Numbered from the stretch's first letter, positions 27,945-36,326 are shown. The stretch: DNA of 64,000 nucleotides from Flavimobilis soli (GCF_002564025.1 NZ_PDJH01000001.1:2480001-2544000), one strand, 5' to 3'. Notes: a model not told the origin generated them from the letters alone. Numbers and translations: made by a program.

Positions 27945-29167
27945 ACCGAGCGCGTGACGGTGAACTTGGGGTTCTGCCCCGCGTGGGTCGTCGGCCCGAC
28001 GACGCGACCCAGCTCGCCGCGGTACCGCAACGGCGTGTTGTAGACCGTCCACAGCACCCCGCCAGGGCGCAGCACGCGCGCGGCCGCGCGGAACATCGCC
28101 GACGCGATGTCCGTGCTGATCGCCGCCCCCGCGTGGAACGGCGGGTTGCACACGACGACGTCGACGCTCGCGTCCGGGACCGAGGCCGCGACGTCGTCGC
28201 GCAGCACCTCGACCCGGTCACCGACGCCGTTCGCGCGCGCCGTGAGCGCGGCCGACGCGACCGCAGCGGCCGACCGGTCGGTCGCGACGACGCGCGCCGA
28301 CGGCACCGCGCGCGCGACGGCCGAGGCGAGCAGTCCCGTGCCGCAGCCGAGGTCGAGCCCGGTGCCGCCCTCGGGGAGGTCCGCGGCGACGTCGTCGAGG
28401 AAGGTCAGCAGGAAGCGCGTGCCGATGTCGAGGCTCGTCCCCGCGAACGCCGCACCGTGCGCGACGACGTCCAGGCCGACGTCGCCGTGGTGCACCGAGC
28501 GGGGGAACGGGACGGCGCCTGCGGGCGCCGGGCGCGGGGAGCGCGCGACGAGCGCGCGCGACTTGCCGTGCGCGAGGGTCGCGCGCACGTCGTCGAACCG
28601 GGAGGCGAGCACCTCGTTCATGCTGCGGGTCATGTGCTTGAGGCGGCCCGTCGCGAGGAACGTGACGTCAGCGGCGGCGTGGTCGGCGACGAGCGCCGCC
28701 TGCTCGGCGAGCGCGTCGAGAGCGCGGGGGAGCCGCGCGAGGACGAGCCGCGCGCCCCCGACGACTGACGGCGTCAGTGCGGGTTCGACCCGCAGCTCGG
28801 GGAGAAGCGCCGGCATGTCCCGGCCCTCCGCGCCCGGCAGCGACGTCGCACGCGTCGCGGGGTCCCCGGGCCGCGGGACGCCGTCGAGCCGCGCCGCGTT
28901 CGCGAGGATCGCGCGCTCGCTCGTTACCGCGTCCGTGTGCACGCGGACGTCGCGTGCGCCGAGCGCGACGGCGCCGAGCGCGAGCGCCCCGTACGCGTCG
29001 TCGATCACGACGACCTCGCCCGGGCCGCACGTCGCGAGCAGCGGCGCAGCCTCGGCGAGCAGGAGCCGGTCGGCGGCGTCGACCGCGACGAGGTCCGCCC
29101 CGACGTCGGGCCAGCGGCTCAGGCCGTCGAGGACGGGGTCGACGGCGGGCGGGAGGACGAGCGGCAT
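27935..29167 (-). CDS. Class I SAM-dependent methyltransferase, RlmG/RsmC-like
   Basis: The protein has 410 residues. The N-terminal half resembles a degenerate methyltransferase fold (VVIDDAYGALALGAVALGA), as in RsmC/RlmG enzymes, which carry an inactive first domain. The C-terminal half is the active small-methyltransferase domain: TGLDLGCGTGLLASAVAR (SAM motif I), VVATDRSAAAVASA (motif II) and VVCNPPFHAG (motif IV NPPF, typical of N-methylation of guanine or adenine bases). It likely methylates a guanine N2 in ribosomal RNA. GAGAAT (complement of 29175-29180) is seven bases before ATG 29167, so it may be leaderless and fires back-to-back with cbs. Confidence 0.85.
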   Translation of the reverse strand: MPLVLPPAVDPVLDGLSRWPDVGADLVAVDAADRLLLAEAAPLLATCGPGEVVVIDDAYGALALGAVALGARDVRVHTDAVTSERAILANAARLDGVPRPGDPATRATSLPGAEGRDMPALLPELRVEPALTPSVVGGARLVLARLPRALDALAEQAALVADHAAADVTFLATGRLKHMTRSMNEVLASRFDDVRATLAHGKSRALVARSPRPAPAGAVPFPRSVHHGDVGLDVVAHGAAFAGTSLDIGTRFLLTFLDDVAADLPEGGTGLDLGCGTGLLASAVARAVPSARVVATDRSAAAVASAALTARANGVGDRVEVLRDDVAASVPDASVDVVVCNPPFHAGAAISTDIASAMFRAAARVLRPGGVLWTVYNTPLRYRGELGRVVGPTTHAGQNPKFTVTRSVRG

Positions 29168-29243
29168 GGTCCCGATTCTCCCGCACCCCGGACGCTCGCC
29201 GCGCGGGGCAGACCGACAGCGGCCGAGCGGCTAGCGTGGGCGC
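29168..29243. promoter_or_regulatory. Compact divergent promoter, methyltransferase / cbs, both probably leaderless
   Basis: The 76 bases between the two start codons hold GAGAAT (complement of 29175-29180, 7 bases from ATG 29167) and TAGCGT (29232-29237, 6 bases from ATG 29244). Neither start has a convincing ribosome site. Confidence 0.5.
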
Positions 29244-30650
29244 ATGAAGTTTGCCGAGCACGTCAGCGAGCTGGTCGGGAACACCCCTCTCGTCCGGCTG
29301 AACACCGTCACCGCGGGCCTCTCCGCGACCATCCTCGCCAAGGTCGAGTACCTCAACCCCGGCGGCTCCATCAAGGACCGCATCGCCCTGCGCATCATCG
29401 AAGCCGCAGAGGCCTCGGGGGAGCTGCAGCCGGGCGGCACGATCGTCGAGCCGACGAGCGGCAACACGGGGGTCGGCCTTGCGATGGTCGCGCAGCGCAA
29501 GGGTTATCGCTGCGTGTTCGTGTGCCCGGACAAGGTGAGCCAGGACAAGCGTGACGTGCTCGCCGCGTACGGTGCCGAGGTCGTCGTCACGCCGACGTCC
29601 GTCGCGCCTGACGACCCGAGCTCCTACTACTCGGTTTCCGACCGGATCGTCCGCGAGACGCCCGGCGCGTGGAAGCCCGACCAGTACTCCAACCTCAACG
29701 GGCCCGCGTCGCACTACGCGACGACCGGACCCGAGATCTGGGCCGACACGGACGGCAAGGTCACCCACCTCGTCGCGGGCGTCGGGACGGGCGGCACCAT
29801 CACGGGCACCGGCCGCTTCCTGCGCGAGGTGTCCGCCGACCGTGCGCTCGAGGACGGCGGGGAGGTCCGCATCGTCGGCGCCGACCCCGAGGGGTCGGTC
29901 TACTCGGGCGGCACAGGCCGCCCGTACCTCGTCGAGGGCGTCGGCGAGGACTTCTGGCCGAAGGCCTACGACCCGGCCGTCCCGCACGAGATCATCGCCG
30001 TCTCCGACGCCGACTCGTTCGCGATGACACGTCGCCTCGCGCTCGAGGAGGCGCTCCTCGTCGGCGGCTCGTGCGGCATGGCCGTCGAGGCGGCCCTGCG
30101 GCTCGCCCGTCGCCTCGAGGACGAGGACCCGGAGGCCGCGAGGCGCGCGGTGATCGTCGTGCTGCTGCCCGACTCGGGCCGCGGGTACATGTCGAAGATC
30201 TTCTCGGACACGTGGATGCGCTCGTACGGCTTCCTCGACGCGGGCCAGGGTGTCACGGCTGGGGACGTGCTGCGCGGCAAGTCGGGCGACCTGCCCGCCC
30301 TCGTGCACACGCACCCGACCGAGACGGTGCGCGACGCGATCGAGATCCTGCGCGAGTTCGGCGTCTCGCAGATGCCGGTCGTGCTCGCGGAGCCGCCCGT
30401 CGTCATCGGTGAGGTCGCGGGCTCGGTGAGCGAGCGCGACCTGCTCGACGCCGTGTTCTCCGGTCGCGCGCAGCTGACCGACACGGTCGGGGCGCACATG
30501 GCGGCGGCGCTGCCGAAGATCGGCTCGGGTGAGCCGCTCGAGGCGGTGCGCGCCGCGCTGCACGACGCGGACGCGCTCATGGTGGTCGACGACGGGCACC
30601 CCGTCGGCGTGCTCACGCGGCACGACCTGCTGGGATATCTCGCAGGCTGA
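29244..30650 (+). CDS. cbs: Cystathionine beta-synthase
   Basis: The protein has 468 residues. The fold type II PLP domain contains NTPLVRLN, NPGGSIKDRIALRII (PLP lysine in SIKDR), PTSGNTGVGLAMVA, HLVAGVGTGGTITGTGRFL (phosphate-binding Gly loop) and GGSCGMAVEAALR. The last 120 residues form a CBS domain pair (TVRDAIEILREFGVSQMPVV and VVDDGHPVGVLTRHDLLGYL), which in the family binds adenosyl ligands. It condenses serine (or O-acetylserine) with homocysteine to cystathionine or related products. metB follows about 80 bases later, giving a transsulfuration pair as Rv1077/Rv1079 in M. tuberculosis. TAGCGT is six bases before the ATG. Confidence 0.95.
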   Translation: MKFAEHVSELVGNTPLVRLNTVTAGLSATILAKVEYLNPGGSIKDRIALRIIEAAEASGELQPGGTIVEPTSGNTGVGLAMVAQRKGYRCVFVCPDKVSQDKRDVLAAYGAEVVVTPTSVAPDDPSSYYSVSDRIVRETPGAWKPDQYSNLNGPASHYATTGPEIWADTDGKVTHLVAGVGTGGTITGTGRFLREVSADRALEDGGEVRIVGADPEGSVYSGGTGRPYLVEGVGEDFWPKAYDPAVPHEIIAVSDADSFAMTRRLALEEALLVGGSCGMAVEAALRLARRLEDEDPEAARRAVIVVLLPDSGRGYMSKIFSDTWMRSYGFLDAGQGVTAGDVLRGKSGDLPALVHTHPTETVRDAIEILREFGVSQMPVVLAEPPVVIGEVAGSVSERDLLDAVFSGRAQLTDTVGAHMAAALPKIGSGEPLEAVRAALHDADALMVVDDGHPVGVLTRHDLLGYLAG

Positions 30651-30727
30651 GCCGCGCGCCGTCTCACGTGCTGGCGTGACGCGCCCTTCGTGGGCCGGTG
30701 TCAGAGCGTCCGCGTAGCCTCGGAGAC

Positions 30728-31924
30728 GTGAACGCACACTGGGACGACGCAGGTTTCTCCACCAAGGCCATCCACGCGGGCCAGGACCCGGACACGACGA
30801 CGGGCGCCGTCGTCACTCCGATCTACCAGGTCTCGACGTACAAGCAGGACGGGGTCGGCGGGCTGCGCGGCGGGTACGAGTACTCCCGCTCCGGCAACCC
30901 GACGCGCACCGCGCTCGAGACCGCGCTCGCCGCGGTCGAGGGAGGGGAGCGCGCGTTCGCGTTCTCGTCCGGCCTCGCCGGCGAGGACGTCCTCCTGCGC
31001 GCGCTCACGCGACCGGGCGGTCACGTCGTCATGCCCGACGACGCGTACGGCGGAACGTACCGTCTCGTCGCCCGCGTGCACGGCGCGTGGGACGTCGGCC
31101 ACACCCCGGTCAACACGTCCGACCCGCAGGCCGTCGCCGAGGCGATCCGCCCCGGCCAGACGACCGTGGTCTGGGTCGAGACGCCGTCCAACCCGCTCCT
31201 CGGCATCACCGACATCGCGGCGGTCGCCAAGGTCGCGCACGACGCCGGAGCGCTCCTCGTCGTCGACAACACGTTCGCCTCGCCCGCGCTGCAGCAGCCG
31301 CTCGCTCTCGGCGCGGACGTGGTCGTCCACTCGACGACGAAGTACGTCGGCGGGCACTCTGACGTCGTCGGCGGGGCCGTGGTCGTCGGGGCGGGCGCCG
31401 AGCTCCCGGGCGGCGTCGTCGGCCCGACGGGCACGACCAGCCTCGCGGACGCCGTCGGCTTCCTGCAGAACGCGGCGGGCGCCGTCGCGGGCCCGTTCGA
31501 CGCGTGGCTCACGCTGCGCGGCCTCAAGACGCTCGGCGTCCGCATGGAGCGCCACAGCGCCAACGCGCTCGCCGTCGCGACGTTCCTCGAGACGCACCCC
31601 GCCGTCACCGAGGTTCTCTACCCGGGCCTCGAGTCGCACCCCGGCCACGAGGTCGCCAGCCGACAGATGCGCGCGTTCGGCGGCATGATCTCCTTCCGCA
31701 CGGGCTCGCTCGACTCGGCGCTCGAGGTCGTCGACCGCACACGCGTGTTCACGCTCGCGGAGTCGCTCGGCGGCGTCGAGTCGCTCATCGAGCACCCGGG
31801 CCGCATGACGCACGCGTCGGTCGTCGGCTCGGCTCTCGAGGTCCCGGACGACCTCGTCCGTCTGTCCGTCGGTATCGAGGACCTCGACGACCTGATCGCG
31901 GACCTCACCCAGGCGCTCGGCTGA
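30728..31924 (+). CDS. metB: Cystathionine gamma-synthase / gamma-lyase
   Basis: The protein has 398 residues from GTG 30728; GTG 30698 is an in-frame alternative. Motifs of the Cys/Met metabolism PLP family are FSTKAIHAGQDPD, TGAVVTPIYQVSTYKQ, YEYSRSGNPTR, FSSGLAGEDV, VDNTFASPALQQPLALGADVVVHSTTKYVGGHSDVVGG (with the PLP lysine in STTKY) and LGGVESLIEHPGRMTHAS. In actinobacteria this enzyme makes cystathionine from an acyl-homoserine and cysteine or cleaves it in the reverse pathway. TAGCCT (30715-30720) lies seven bases before the start. A selenoprotein-W-like gene begins 2 bases after the stop and is probably co-transcribed. Confidence 0.93.
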   Translation: MNAHWDDAGFSTKAIHAGQDPDTTTGAVVTPIYQVSTYKQDGVGGLRGGYEYSRSGNPTRTALETALAAVEGGERAFAFSSGLAGEDVLLRALTRPGGHVVMPDDAYGGTYRLVARVHGAWDVGHTPVNTSDPQAVAEAIRPGQTTVVWVETPSNPLLGITDIAAVAKVAHDAGALLVVDNTFASPALQQPLALGADVVVHSTTKYVGGHSDVVGGAVVVGAGAELPGGVVGPTGTTSLADAVGFLQNAAGAVAGPFDAWLTLRGLKTLGVRMERHSANALAVATFLETHPAVTEVLYPGLESHPGHEVASRQMRAFGGMISFRTGSLDSALEVVDRTRVFTLAESLGGVESLIEHPGRMTHASVVGSALEVPDDLVRLSVGIEDLDDLIADLTQALG

Positions 31925-31926
31925 CG

Positions 31927-32358
31927 ATGACGGACAGCTGCCCCGTCGACGTCCCGACCGTCCCCCCGGTCGGGATGACGACGGCCGCGCGCCCTGCGTC
32001 CGGGGCAGCCGCACGCACCGCGCGGGAGGCTGCCCCGGCGGCGAGCGACAACGCGCCGGCTCGCGGCGCGCACCGCGTCGCCCTCACGTACTGCACGCAG
32101 TGCCGGTGGCTCGCGCGGGCGGCCTGGATGGCCCAGGAGATCCTCACGACGTTCCCCGAGGAGACCGAGGTGGCGCTCGTCCCCGGCCGCGGCGGCGTGT
32201 TCCAGGTCCGGGTCGACGACCAGCTCGTCTGGGACCGGCGCACCGACGGTGGGTTCCCCGAGATCACGACGCTCAAGCGCCTCGTGCGCGACGTCGTCGC
32301 TCCGGGCAGGCCCCTCGGGCACTCGGAGCGCTCGCGCGAGACAGCAGGTGGCGCATGA
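31927..32358 (+). CDS. SelT/SelW/SelH (Rdx) family redox protein
   Basis: The protein has 143 residues. The last 95 form an Rdx-type thioredoxin-like fold: ALTYCTQCRWLARAAWMAQEIL with the CxxC motif Cys56-Cys59, where eukaryotic SelW has selenocysteine at the second position, then FPEETEVALVPGRGGVFQVRVDDQLVWDRRTDGGFPEITTLKRLVRDVVAPGR. The first 47 residues are an Ala/Pro-rich extension that most family members lack; a downstream start cannot be excluded (ATG 31975). It lies directly behind metB, suggesting a role in thiol redox or methionine/cysteine metabolism, which is inference. Confidence 0.85.
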   Translation: MTDSCPVDVPTVPPVGMTTAARPASGAAARTAREAAPAASDNAPARGAHRVALTYCTQCRWLARAAWMAQEILTTFPEETEVALVPGRGGVFQVRVDDQLVWDRRTDGGFPEITTLKRLVRDVVAPGRPLGHSERSRETAGGA

Positions 32359-32383
32359 GCGCGCGGCGGACGACGGAGCGGTC

Positions 32384-32518
32384 GTGCAGCCGCGGGTGAC
32401 GGTCGTGACCCTCGGGGTCGCGGACGTGCCGCGCTCGCGGCGCTTCTACGTCGACGGCTACCGCTGGGAGATCGCGGTCAACCCGGACTGGCCCGACCTC
32501 GTGCCCGACGACAGCTGA
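32384..32518 (+). pseudogene. Glyoxalase/VOC family remnant with in-frame internal deletion
   Basis: The 44-codon reading frame begins like a VOC protein (RVTVVTLGVADVPRSRRFYVDG, first strand and helix) and then jumps to the typical VOC C terminus (YRWEIAVNPDWPDLVP, normally preceded by DPDG). About 80-90 middle residues, including the metal ligands, are missing. The join falls at a GACGGC shared by both ends, consistent with deletion between short direct repeats. The reading frame is intact but no functional metal site can form. GTG 32384 is the likely former start. It lies 25 bases after the Rdx gene and ends in a terminator. Confidence 0.75.
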
Positions 32519-32553
32519 GCCGGGCGCGCGTCCTGGACGCGCGCCCGGCTCAG
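32515..32553 (+). terminator. Intrinsic terminator embedding the stop of the VOC remnant
   Basis: CTGAGCCGGGCGCGCGT (32515-32531) and its exact complement (32537-32553) form a 17-bp stem with loop CCTGG. The TGA at 32516-32518 lies in the upstream arm. It ends the cbs-metB-Rdx unit and may also serve the convergent DUF5997 gene. Confidence 0.9.
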
Positions 32554-32591
32554 GCGTTCAGATGCCGCGCCCTCCCGGACGCGTGCGGCAG

Positions 32592-33002
32592 TCAGGCGCG
32601 AGGCGCCTTGCGGGCCGCCTTCTTCGCGGCCTCGGCGTCGCGGGCCTTGATCCGTTCCTCCTCGCGGCGCACCTCGGCGGCCGTCTCGCGCTCGCGCTGC
32701 AGCCATGCGGGGTTCGACTCGCGCAGCTCGTTGATCTGCTCGGTCGTCAGCGGGTCGGCGACGCCGCCGCGGGCGAGACCCGCGATCGAGATGCCGAGAC
32801 GTGCGGCGACGACGGGTCGCGGGTGCGGACCCTCACGGCGCAGGTCGGCGAGCCACTGCGGCGGGTTCGCCTGGAGCGCGTCGAGCTCGTCGCGGGTGAT
32901 GAGGCGCTGCTGGAAGTCCTCCGGGGTCGCGGGGAGGTACACGCCCAGCTTCTTCGCCGCGGTGGCGGCCTTCATCGACTGCGGGCTCTTGCGTGAGGTC
33001 AT
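32592..33002 (-). CDS. DUF5997 family protein
   Basis: This 136-residue protein matches the actinobacterial DUF5997 pattern: MTSRKSPQSMKAATAAKKLGVYLPATPEDFQ, ITRDELDALQANPPQWLADLRREGPHPRPVVAARLGISIAGLARGG and PLTTEQINELRESNPAWLQRERET. The tail is a charged Lys/Ala/Arg helix. ATG 33002 follows AGGA at nine bases; ATG 33011 would add three residues. The segment around residues 45-75 (arginine-rich, followed by an HTH-like ARLGISIAGLA) could contact nucleic acid, which is speculative. It is divergent from a LysR-type effector-domain gene, an arrangement often seen in actinobacteria. The function is unknown. Confidence 0.85.
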   Translation of the reverse strand: MTSRKSPQSMKAATAAKKLGVYLPATPEDFQQRLITRDELDALQANPPQWLADLRREGPHPRPVVAARLGISIAGLARGGVADPLTTEQINELRESNPAWLQRERETAAEVRREEERIKARDAEAAKKAARKAPRA

Positions 33003-33069
33003 GGGGTCCATCCTATCGGCGTGCGGGCTGGCCGCGGGATGCCGCGGAACCGACCAGTAGCCTTGGCAG

Positions 33070-34029
33070 GTGGACGAGACCCCGCACGAGACCGTGCCGA
33101 CCGAGCCCGAGGCAGCCGCCGCCCCGCAGGCGTTCCGGCTCGGCTTCGCGCCGGGCGTGACCCCCGCGAAGTGGGTGCGCACGTGGCGCGACCGGCTCAC
33201 GGTGCCGCTCGAGCTCGTGCCGATCGCCGCGCTCGACGCTGGCGCGAGCGTGCGTGACGGCGTCGTCGACGCCGCCCTCGTGCGTCGCCCGGTCGTGCGC
33301 ACGGGCCGCCCCGGCACGCCGCACGCCCGCGCCAAGGTTCTCCACGCGATCCCGCTGTACGACGAGGTGCCCGTCGTCGTCGTGGGCAAGGAGCACCTGC
33401 TGTCCCTCGCGGACGAGGTGACGATCGTCGACCTCGCCGAGGAGGTCGTGCTGCACCCGCTCGACGACCCGTTCGACTGGGCAGGCGTCGGGGACGACGC
33501 GGCCGACGCCGACCGCGGCACCCCGCCCGGTCTCCCGGCGGTCGAGCGCCCTGCCGACGCCGCGGCCGCGATCGCGCTCGTCGCTGCGGGAGTGGGCGTG
33601 GTCGTCGTGCCGATGTCCGTCGCGCGGCTGCACCACCGCAAGGACGTCGTGCACGTGCCCTACGCAGGCGGGCCGACGTCGGGCGTGAGCCTCGTGTGGC
33701 CGGTCGAGGGGGCGCACCCGCTCGCCGAGGAGCTCGTCGGTATCGTGCGCGGCCGCTCGGTCAACAGCTCGCGCGGTGCTGCCGCGACCGACACGCAGCA
33801 GGCCGCGGGCGGGGGAGAGCGCCAGGCGGCGCCCCTCACGCGCGCCGAGAAGGAGCGCCGGGCCAAGGCTGCGGCCGCGCGCAAGGCCGAGGACCACAAG
33901 GCCGCGCGCGCCCGCAAGGTCGCCGAGCGCAACGAGGCCGCCCGCGCCAAGGCCATGGGCAAGAAGGCCGCGAAGGCCAAGAAGCCCGGCAAGCTCAGCA
34001 AGGGCGGCGGTAAGGGCCGCAAGCGCTGA
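33070..34029 (+). CDS. LysR-type substrate-binding domain protein without DNA-binding domain
   Basis: The protein has 319 residues. FRLGFAPGVTPAKWVRTWRDRL starts the periplasmic-binding-like fold of LysR effector domains, with DGVVDAALVRRPVV, LYDEVPVVVVGKEHLLSLADEV and AAAIALVAAGVGVVVVPMSVARLHHRKDVVHVPYAG as the typical LysR strands. The N-terminal winged helix-turn-helix is absent: only about 20 residues precede the domain. The last 75 residues are Lys/Ala/Arg-rich (RAEKERRAKAAAARKAEDHKAARARK), a possible nucleic-acid-binding tail. TAGCCT (33058-33063) is six bases before GTG 33070, suggesting a leaderless mRNA. It is divergent from DUF5997, so a shared job is likely but unknown. Confidence 0.85.
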   Translation: MDETPHETVPTEPEAAAAPQAFRLGFAPGVTPAKWVRTWRDRLTVPLELVPIAALDAGASVRDGVVDAALVRRPVVRTGRPGTPHARAKVLHAIPLYDEVPVVVVGKEHLLSLADEVTIVDLAEEVVLHPLDDPFDWAGVGDDAADADRGTPPGLPAVERPADAAAAIALVAAGVGVVVVPMSVARLHHRKDVVHVPYAGGPTSGVSLVWPVEGAHPLAEELVGIVRGRSVNSSRGAAATDTQQAAGGGERQAAPLTRAEKERRAKAAAARKAEDHKAARARKVAERNEAARAKAMGKKAAKAKKPGKLSKGGGKGRKR

Positions 34030-34040
34030 CCTGGGTCGGG

Positions 34041-34140
34041 CGAGGCTGAAGCCTCGACGTCGGGCCATGCCCGCGAGGTAGGGCCTTCGACGCGAGGTAG
34101 GGGCTGCAGGGCCCTGTCTCGCGTGCACGCCCCTACCTCG
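34041..34140. terminator. Hairpins between convergent LysR-domain and aminotransferase genes
   Basis: CGAGGC-TGAA-GCCTCG (34041-34056) is a small hairpin after the forward gene. CGAGGTAGGGGC (34093-34104) pairs perfectly with GCCCCTACCTCG (34129-34140). The motif CGCGAGGTAGGG also occurs as a direct repeat at 34072 and 34091. They probably terminate transcription from both sides. Confidence 0.65.
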
Positions 34141-34225
34141 GCGGAGAAGGCCGGCGGCCGAGTCCGACCGCGGCGTCCGAAGGCGGCGTCCGACGGCGGA
34201 AGGTAGCGGCGCGGGCCGCCCCGTC

Positions 34226-35443
34226 CTAGAGCCGGATCTCCTCGAGGTACTCGGCGATGCGGCCGATCGCCTCCTCGAGCATCTTCACGTCCGGGAGCGC
34301 GACGAGCCGGAAGTGGTCCGGCTCGAACCAGTTGAAGCCCGTCCCGTGCGTCACGAGGATGTGCTTCGACCGGAGCAGGTCGAGCGCGAACGCCTCGTCG
34401 TCCTTGATGTCGTACGCCTCGGGCTCGAGCTTGGGGAAGCAGTACAGCGCACCGCGCGGCTTGACCGACGTCACGCCCGGGATCTCGTTGAGCAGCTTGT
34501 CCGCGAGCATCGCCTGGTCGTAGAACCGCCCACCGGGGACGATGAGCTCGTTGATCGACTGGTAGCCCCCGAGCGCGGTCTGGATCGCGTGCTGCGCCGG
34601 GACGTTCGCGCACATGCGCATGTTCGCCATGAGGGTCAGGCCCTCGATGAAGTCCGTCGCGAGGTGCTTGGGCCCCGAGATCATGAGCCAGCCTGAGCGG
34701 TAGCCGCACACGCGGTACGCCTTCGACAGACCGGAGAACGTCAGGCACAGCACGTCGTCGCCCGCGTACTTGGCGGTGTGGTGGTGCTGCGCGCCGTCGT
34801 ACAGGATCTTCTCGTAGATCTCGTCGGAGAAGATCACGAGGTCGTGGCGCCGCGCGATGTCGACGATGCCCTTGACCGTCTCCTCCGAGTAGACGGCGCC
34901 CGTCGGGTTGTTCGGGTTGATCAGCACGAGACCGTACGTGTTCTCGGTGATCTTCGACTCGATGTCCTCGAGGTCCGGGTTCCAGCCGTTCGTCTCGTCG
35001 CACCGGTAGTGCACCGGGGTTCCGCCCGTGAGCGTCACCGCGCCGGTCCACAGCGGGTAGTCGGGAGCGGGCACGAGGATCTCGTTGCCGTCGTCGACGA
35101 ACGCCTGCAGCGCCATCGTGATGAGCTCGGAGACGCCGTTGCCGATGAACACGTCCTCGACGTGCGTGTCCGTCAGGCCCTCGGCCTGGTAGTACTGCGC
35201 GACGGCGGTGCGCGCCGAGTAGATGCCGCGCGAGTCCGAGTAGCCCTGCGCCTCAGGAAGATGGTGGATGACGTCTGCCGCGATGGTCGCGGGTGCCTCG
35301 AAGCCGAACGGCGCCGGGTTGCCGATGTTCAGCTTGAGGATCTTGTGGCCGAGCGCCTCGAGGCGCTGCGCCTCGACGAGGATCGGGCCTCGGACGTCGT
35401 ACCGGACGTTCTTGAGCTTCCTGCTCTGTGTGATGGAGCGCAT
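34226..35443 (-). CDS. Alanine/aspartate-type aminotransferase (AlaA-like, class I)
   Basis: The protein has 405 residues from ATG 35443; ATG 35458 would add five. It is a fold type I PLP enzyme: MRSITQSRKLKNVRYDVRGPI, LNIGNPAPFGFEAP, GYSDSRGIYSARTAVAQYY, NGVSELITMALQAFVDDGNEILVPAPDYPLWTGAV, NPNNPTGAVYSEETV, DEIYEKILYDGAQHH (Asp and Tyr binding PLP) and TFSGLSKAYRVCGYRSGW (PLP lysine in SGLSKAYR). RLVALPDV holds the substrate-binding Arg. This matches the glutamate-pyruvate aminotransferase AlaA/Rv0337c group, which links alanine and glutamate. CAGAAT lies five bases before ATG 35443 on the reverse strand, so the mRNA may be leaderless. Confidence 0.92.
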   Translation of the reverse strand: MRSITQSRKLKNVRYDVRGPILVEAQRLEALGHKILKLNIGNPAPFGFEAPATIAADVIHHLPEAQGYSDSRGIYSARTAVAQYYQAEGLTDTHVEDVFIGNGVSELITMALQAFVDDGNEILVPAPDYPLWTGAVTLTGGTPVHYRCDETNGWNPDLEDIESKITENTYGLVLINPNNPTGAVYSEETVKGIVDIARRHDLVIFSDEIYEKILYDGAQHHHTAKYAGDDVLCLTFSGLSKAYRVCGYRSGWLMISGPKHLATDFIEGLTLMANMRMCANVPAQHAIQTALGGYQSINELIVPGGRFYDQAMLADKLLNEIPGVTSVKPRGALYCFPKLEPEAYDIKDDEAFALDLLRSKHILVTHGTGFNWFEPDHFRLVALPDVKMLEEAIGRIAEYLEEIRL

Positions 35444-35515
35444 GAGCCATTCTGGCACTCTCGAGCAATGCCATTTCCGAGGCGTCCGCTCTCCGACCCT
35501 CGGAGGACCAGCGCG

Positions 35516-36172
35516 TCAGCCGCAGCGCACTCCCGTCGCGTGGACGGGGCAGTAACCGTTCGGCACCTTGTGCAGGTACTGCTGGTGGTGCTCCTCGGCG
35601 TAGTAGAAGGGCCCCGCCTCGTCCGCCGGGCGCAGCTCGGTGGTGATGTCCGAGTACCCGCGCTCGCGCAGACGCTCCTGGAACAGCGCGTGCGTGCGGC
35701 GCACGACCTCCTCCTGCTCCGGCGTCGTCCAGTAGACCGCCGAGCGGTACTGCGTGCCGACGTCGTTGCCCTGGCGGTAGCCCTGCGTCGGGTCGTGGTT
35801 CTCCCAGAACGCCCGCAGGACGTCCTCGTCGCTCACGACGGACGGGTCGTACGCGACGAGCACCGTCTCGGTGTGGCCGGTCAGCGACGTGCACGTCTCC
35901 TCGTACGTCGGGAAGCGCGTGTACCCGCCCTGGTAGCCGGCCGCGGTCGTCACGACGCCGGGCAGCTCCCAGAAGAGCTTCTCCGCGCCCCAGAAGCAGC
36001 CCAGCGCGAGGTAGATCACGCGGGTTCCCTCGGGCCAGGGGCCCTGCAGCGAGGTGCCGAGGACGGCGTGCGTGCCGGGGACCGGGTACGCCGACGCGTC
36101 GCGTCCTGCGAGCGCGCGCTCGCGGCTGACCATCGTGGACCTCGCTGACGAACCGAACAGACCTTCGAGCAT
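35516..36172 (-). CDS. msrA: Peptide-methionine (S)-S-oxide reductase
   Basis: The protein has 218 residues from ATG 36172, which follows GGGAGG by five bases. The MsrA signature IYLALGCFWGAEKLFWELPGV contains the catalytic Cys in GCFWG. GYQGGYTRFPTYEETCTSLTGHTETVLVAYDP and RSAVYWTTPEQ follow. The C terminus KVPNGYCPVHATGVRCG has two further Cys residues that serve as resolving cysteines. It reduces methionine-S-sulfoxide in proteins after oxidative damage, recycled by thioredoxin. The N-terminal 40 residues match the long bacterial MsrA form. Confidence 0.96.
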   Translation of the reverse strand: MLEGLFGSSARSTMVSRERALAGRDASAYPVPGTHAVLGTSLQGPWPEGTRVIYLALGCFWGAEKLFWELPGVVTTAAGYQGGYTRFPTYEETCTSLTGHTETVLVAYDPSVVSDEDVLRAFWENHDPTQGYRQGNDVGTQYRSAVYWTTPEQEEVVRRTHALFQERLRERGYSDITTELRPADEAGPFYYAEEHHQQYLHKVPNGYCPVHATGVRCG

Positions 36173-36276
36173 GACGACCTCCCTCGCTCGCTGCGCACGC
36201 ACGGCGGTGGCAGCACCTTCCGACAACACGGAGACGCGCGCGGATGTTCCCGCCTGTCAGGAGCCCGTCTGGACCG

Positions 36277-36282
36277 TAGGCT
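36277..36282 (+). promoter_or_regulatory. -10 element of the AI-2E permease/ilvA operon
   Basis: TAGGCT lies 45 bases before GTG 36327; the leader carries GGGGAGG. No clear -35 hexamer was identified. Confidence 0.4.
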
Positions 36283-36326
36283 GGTCGGGTGCTCCCGAGC
36301 GGCGGAGCGGCAGGCGGGGAGGTCAA

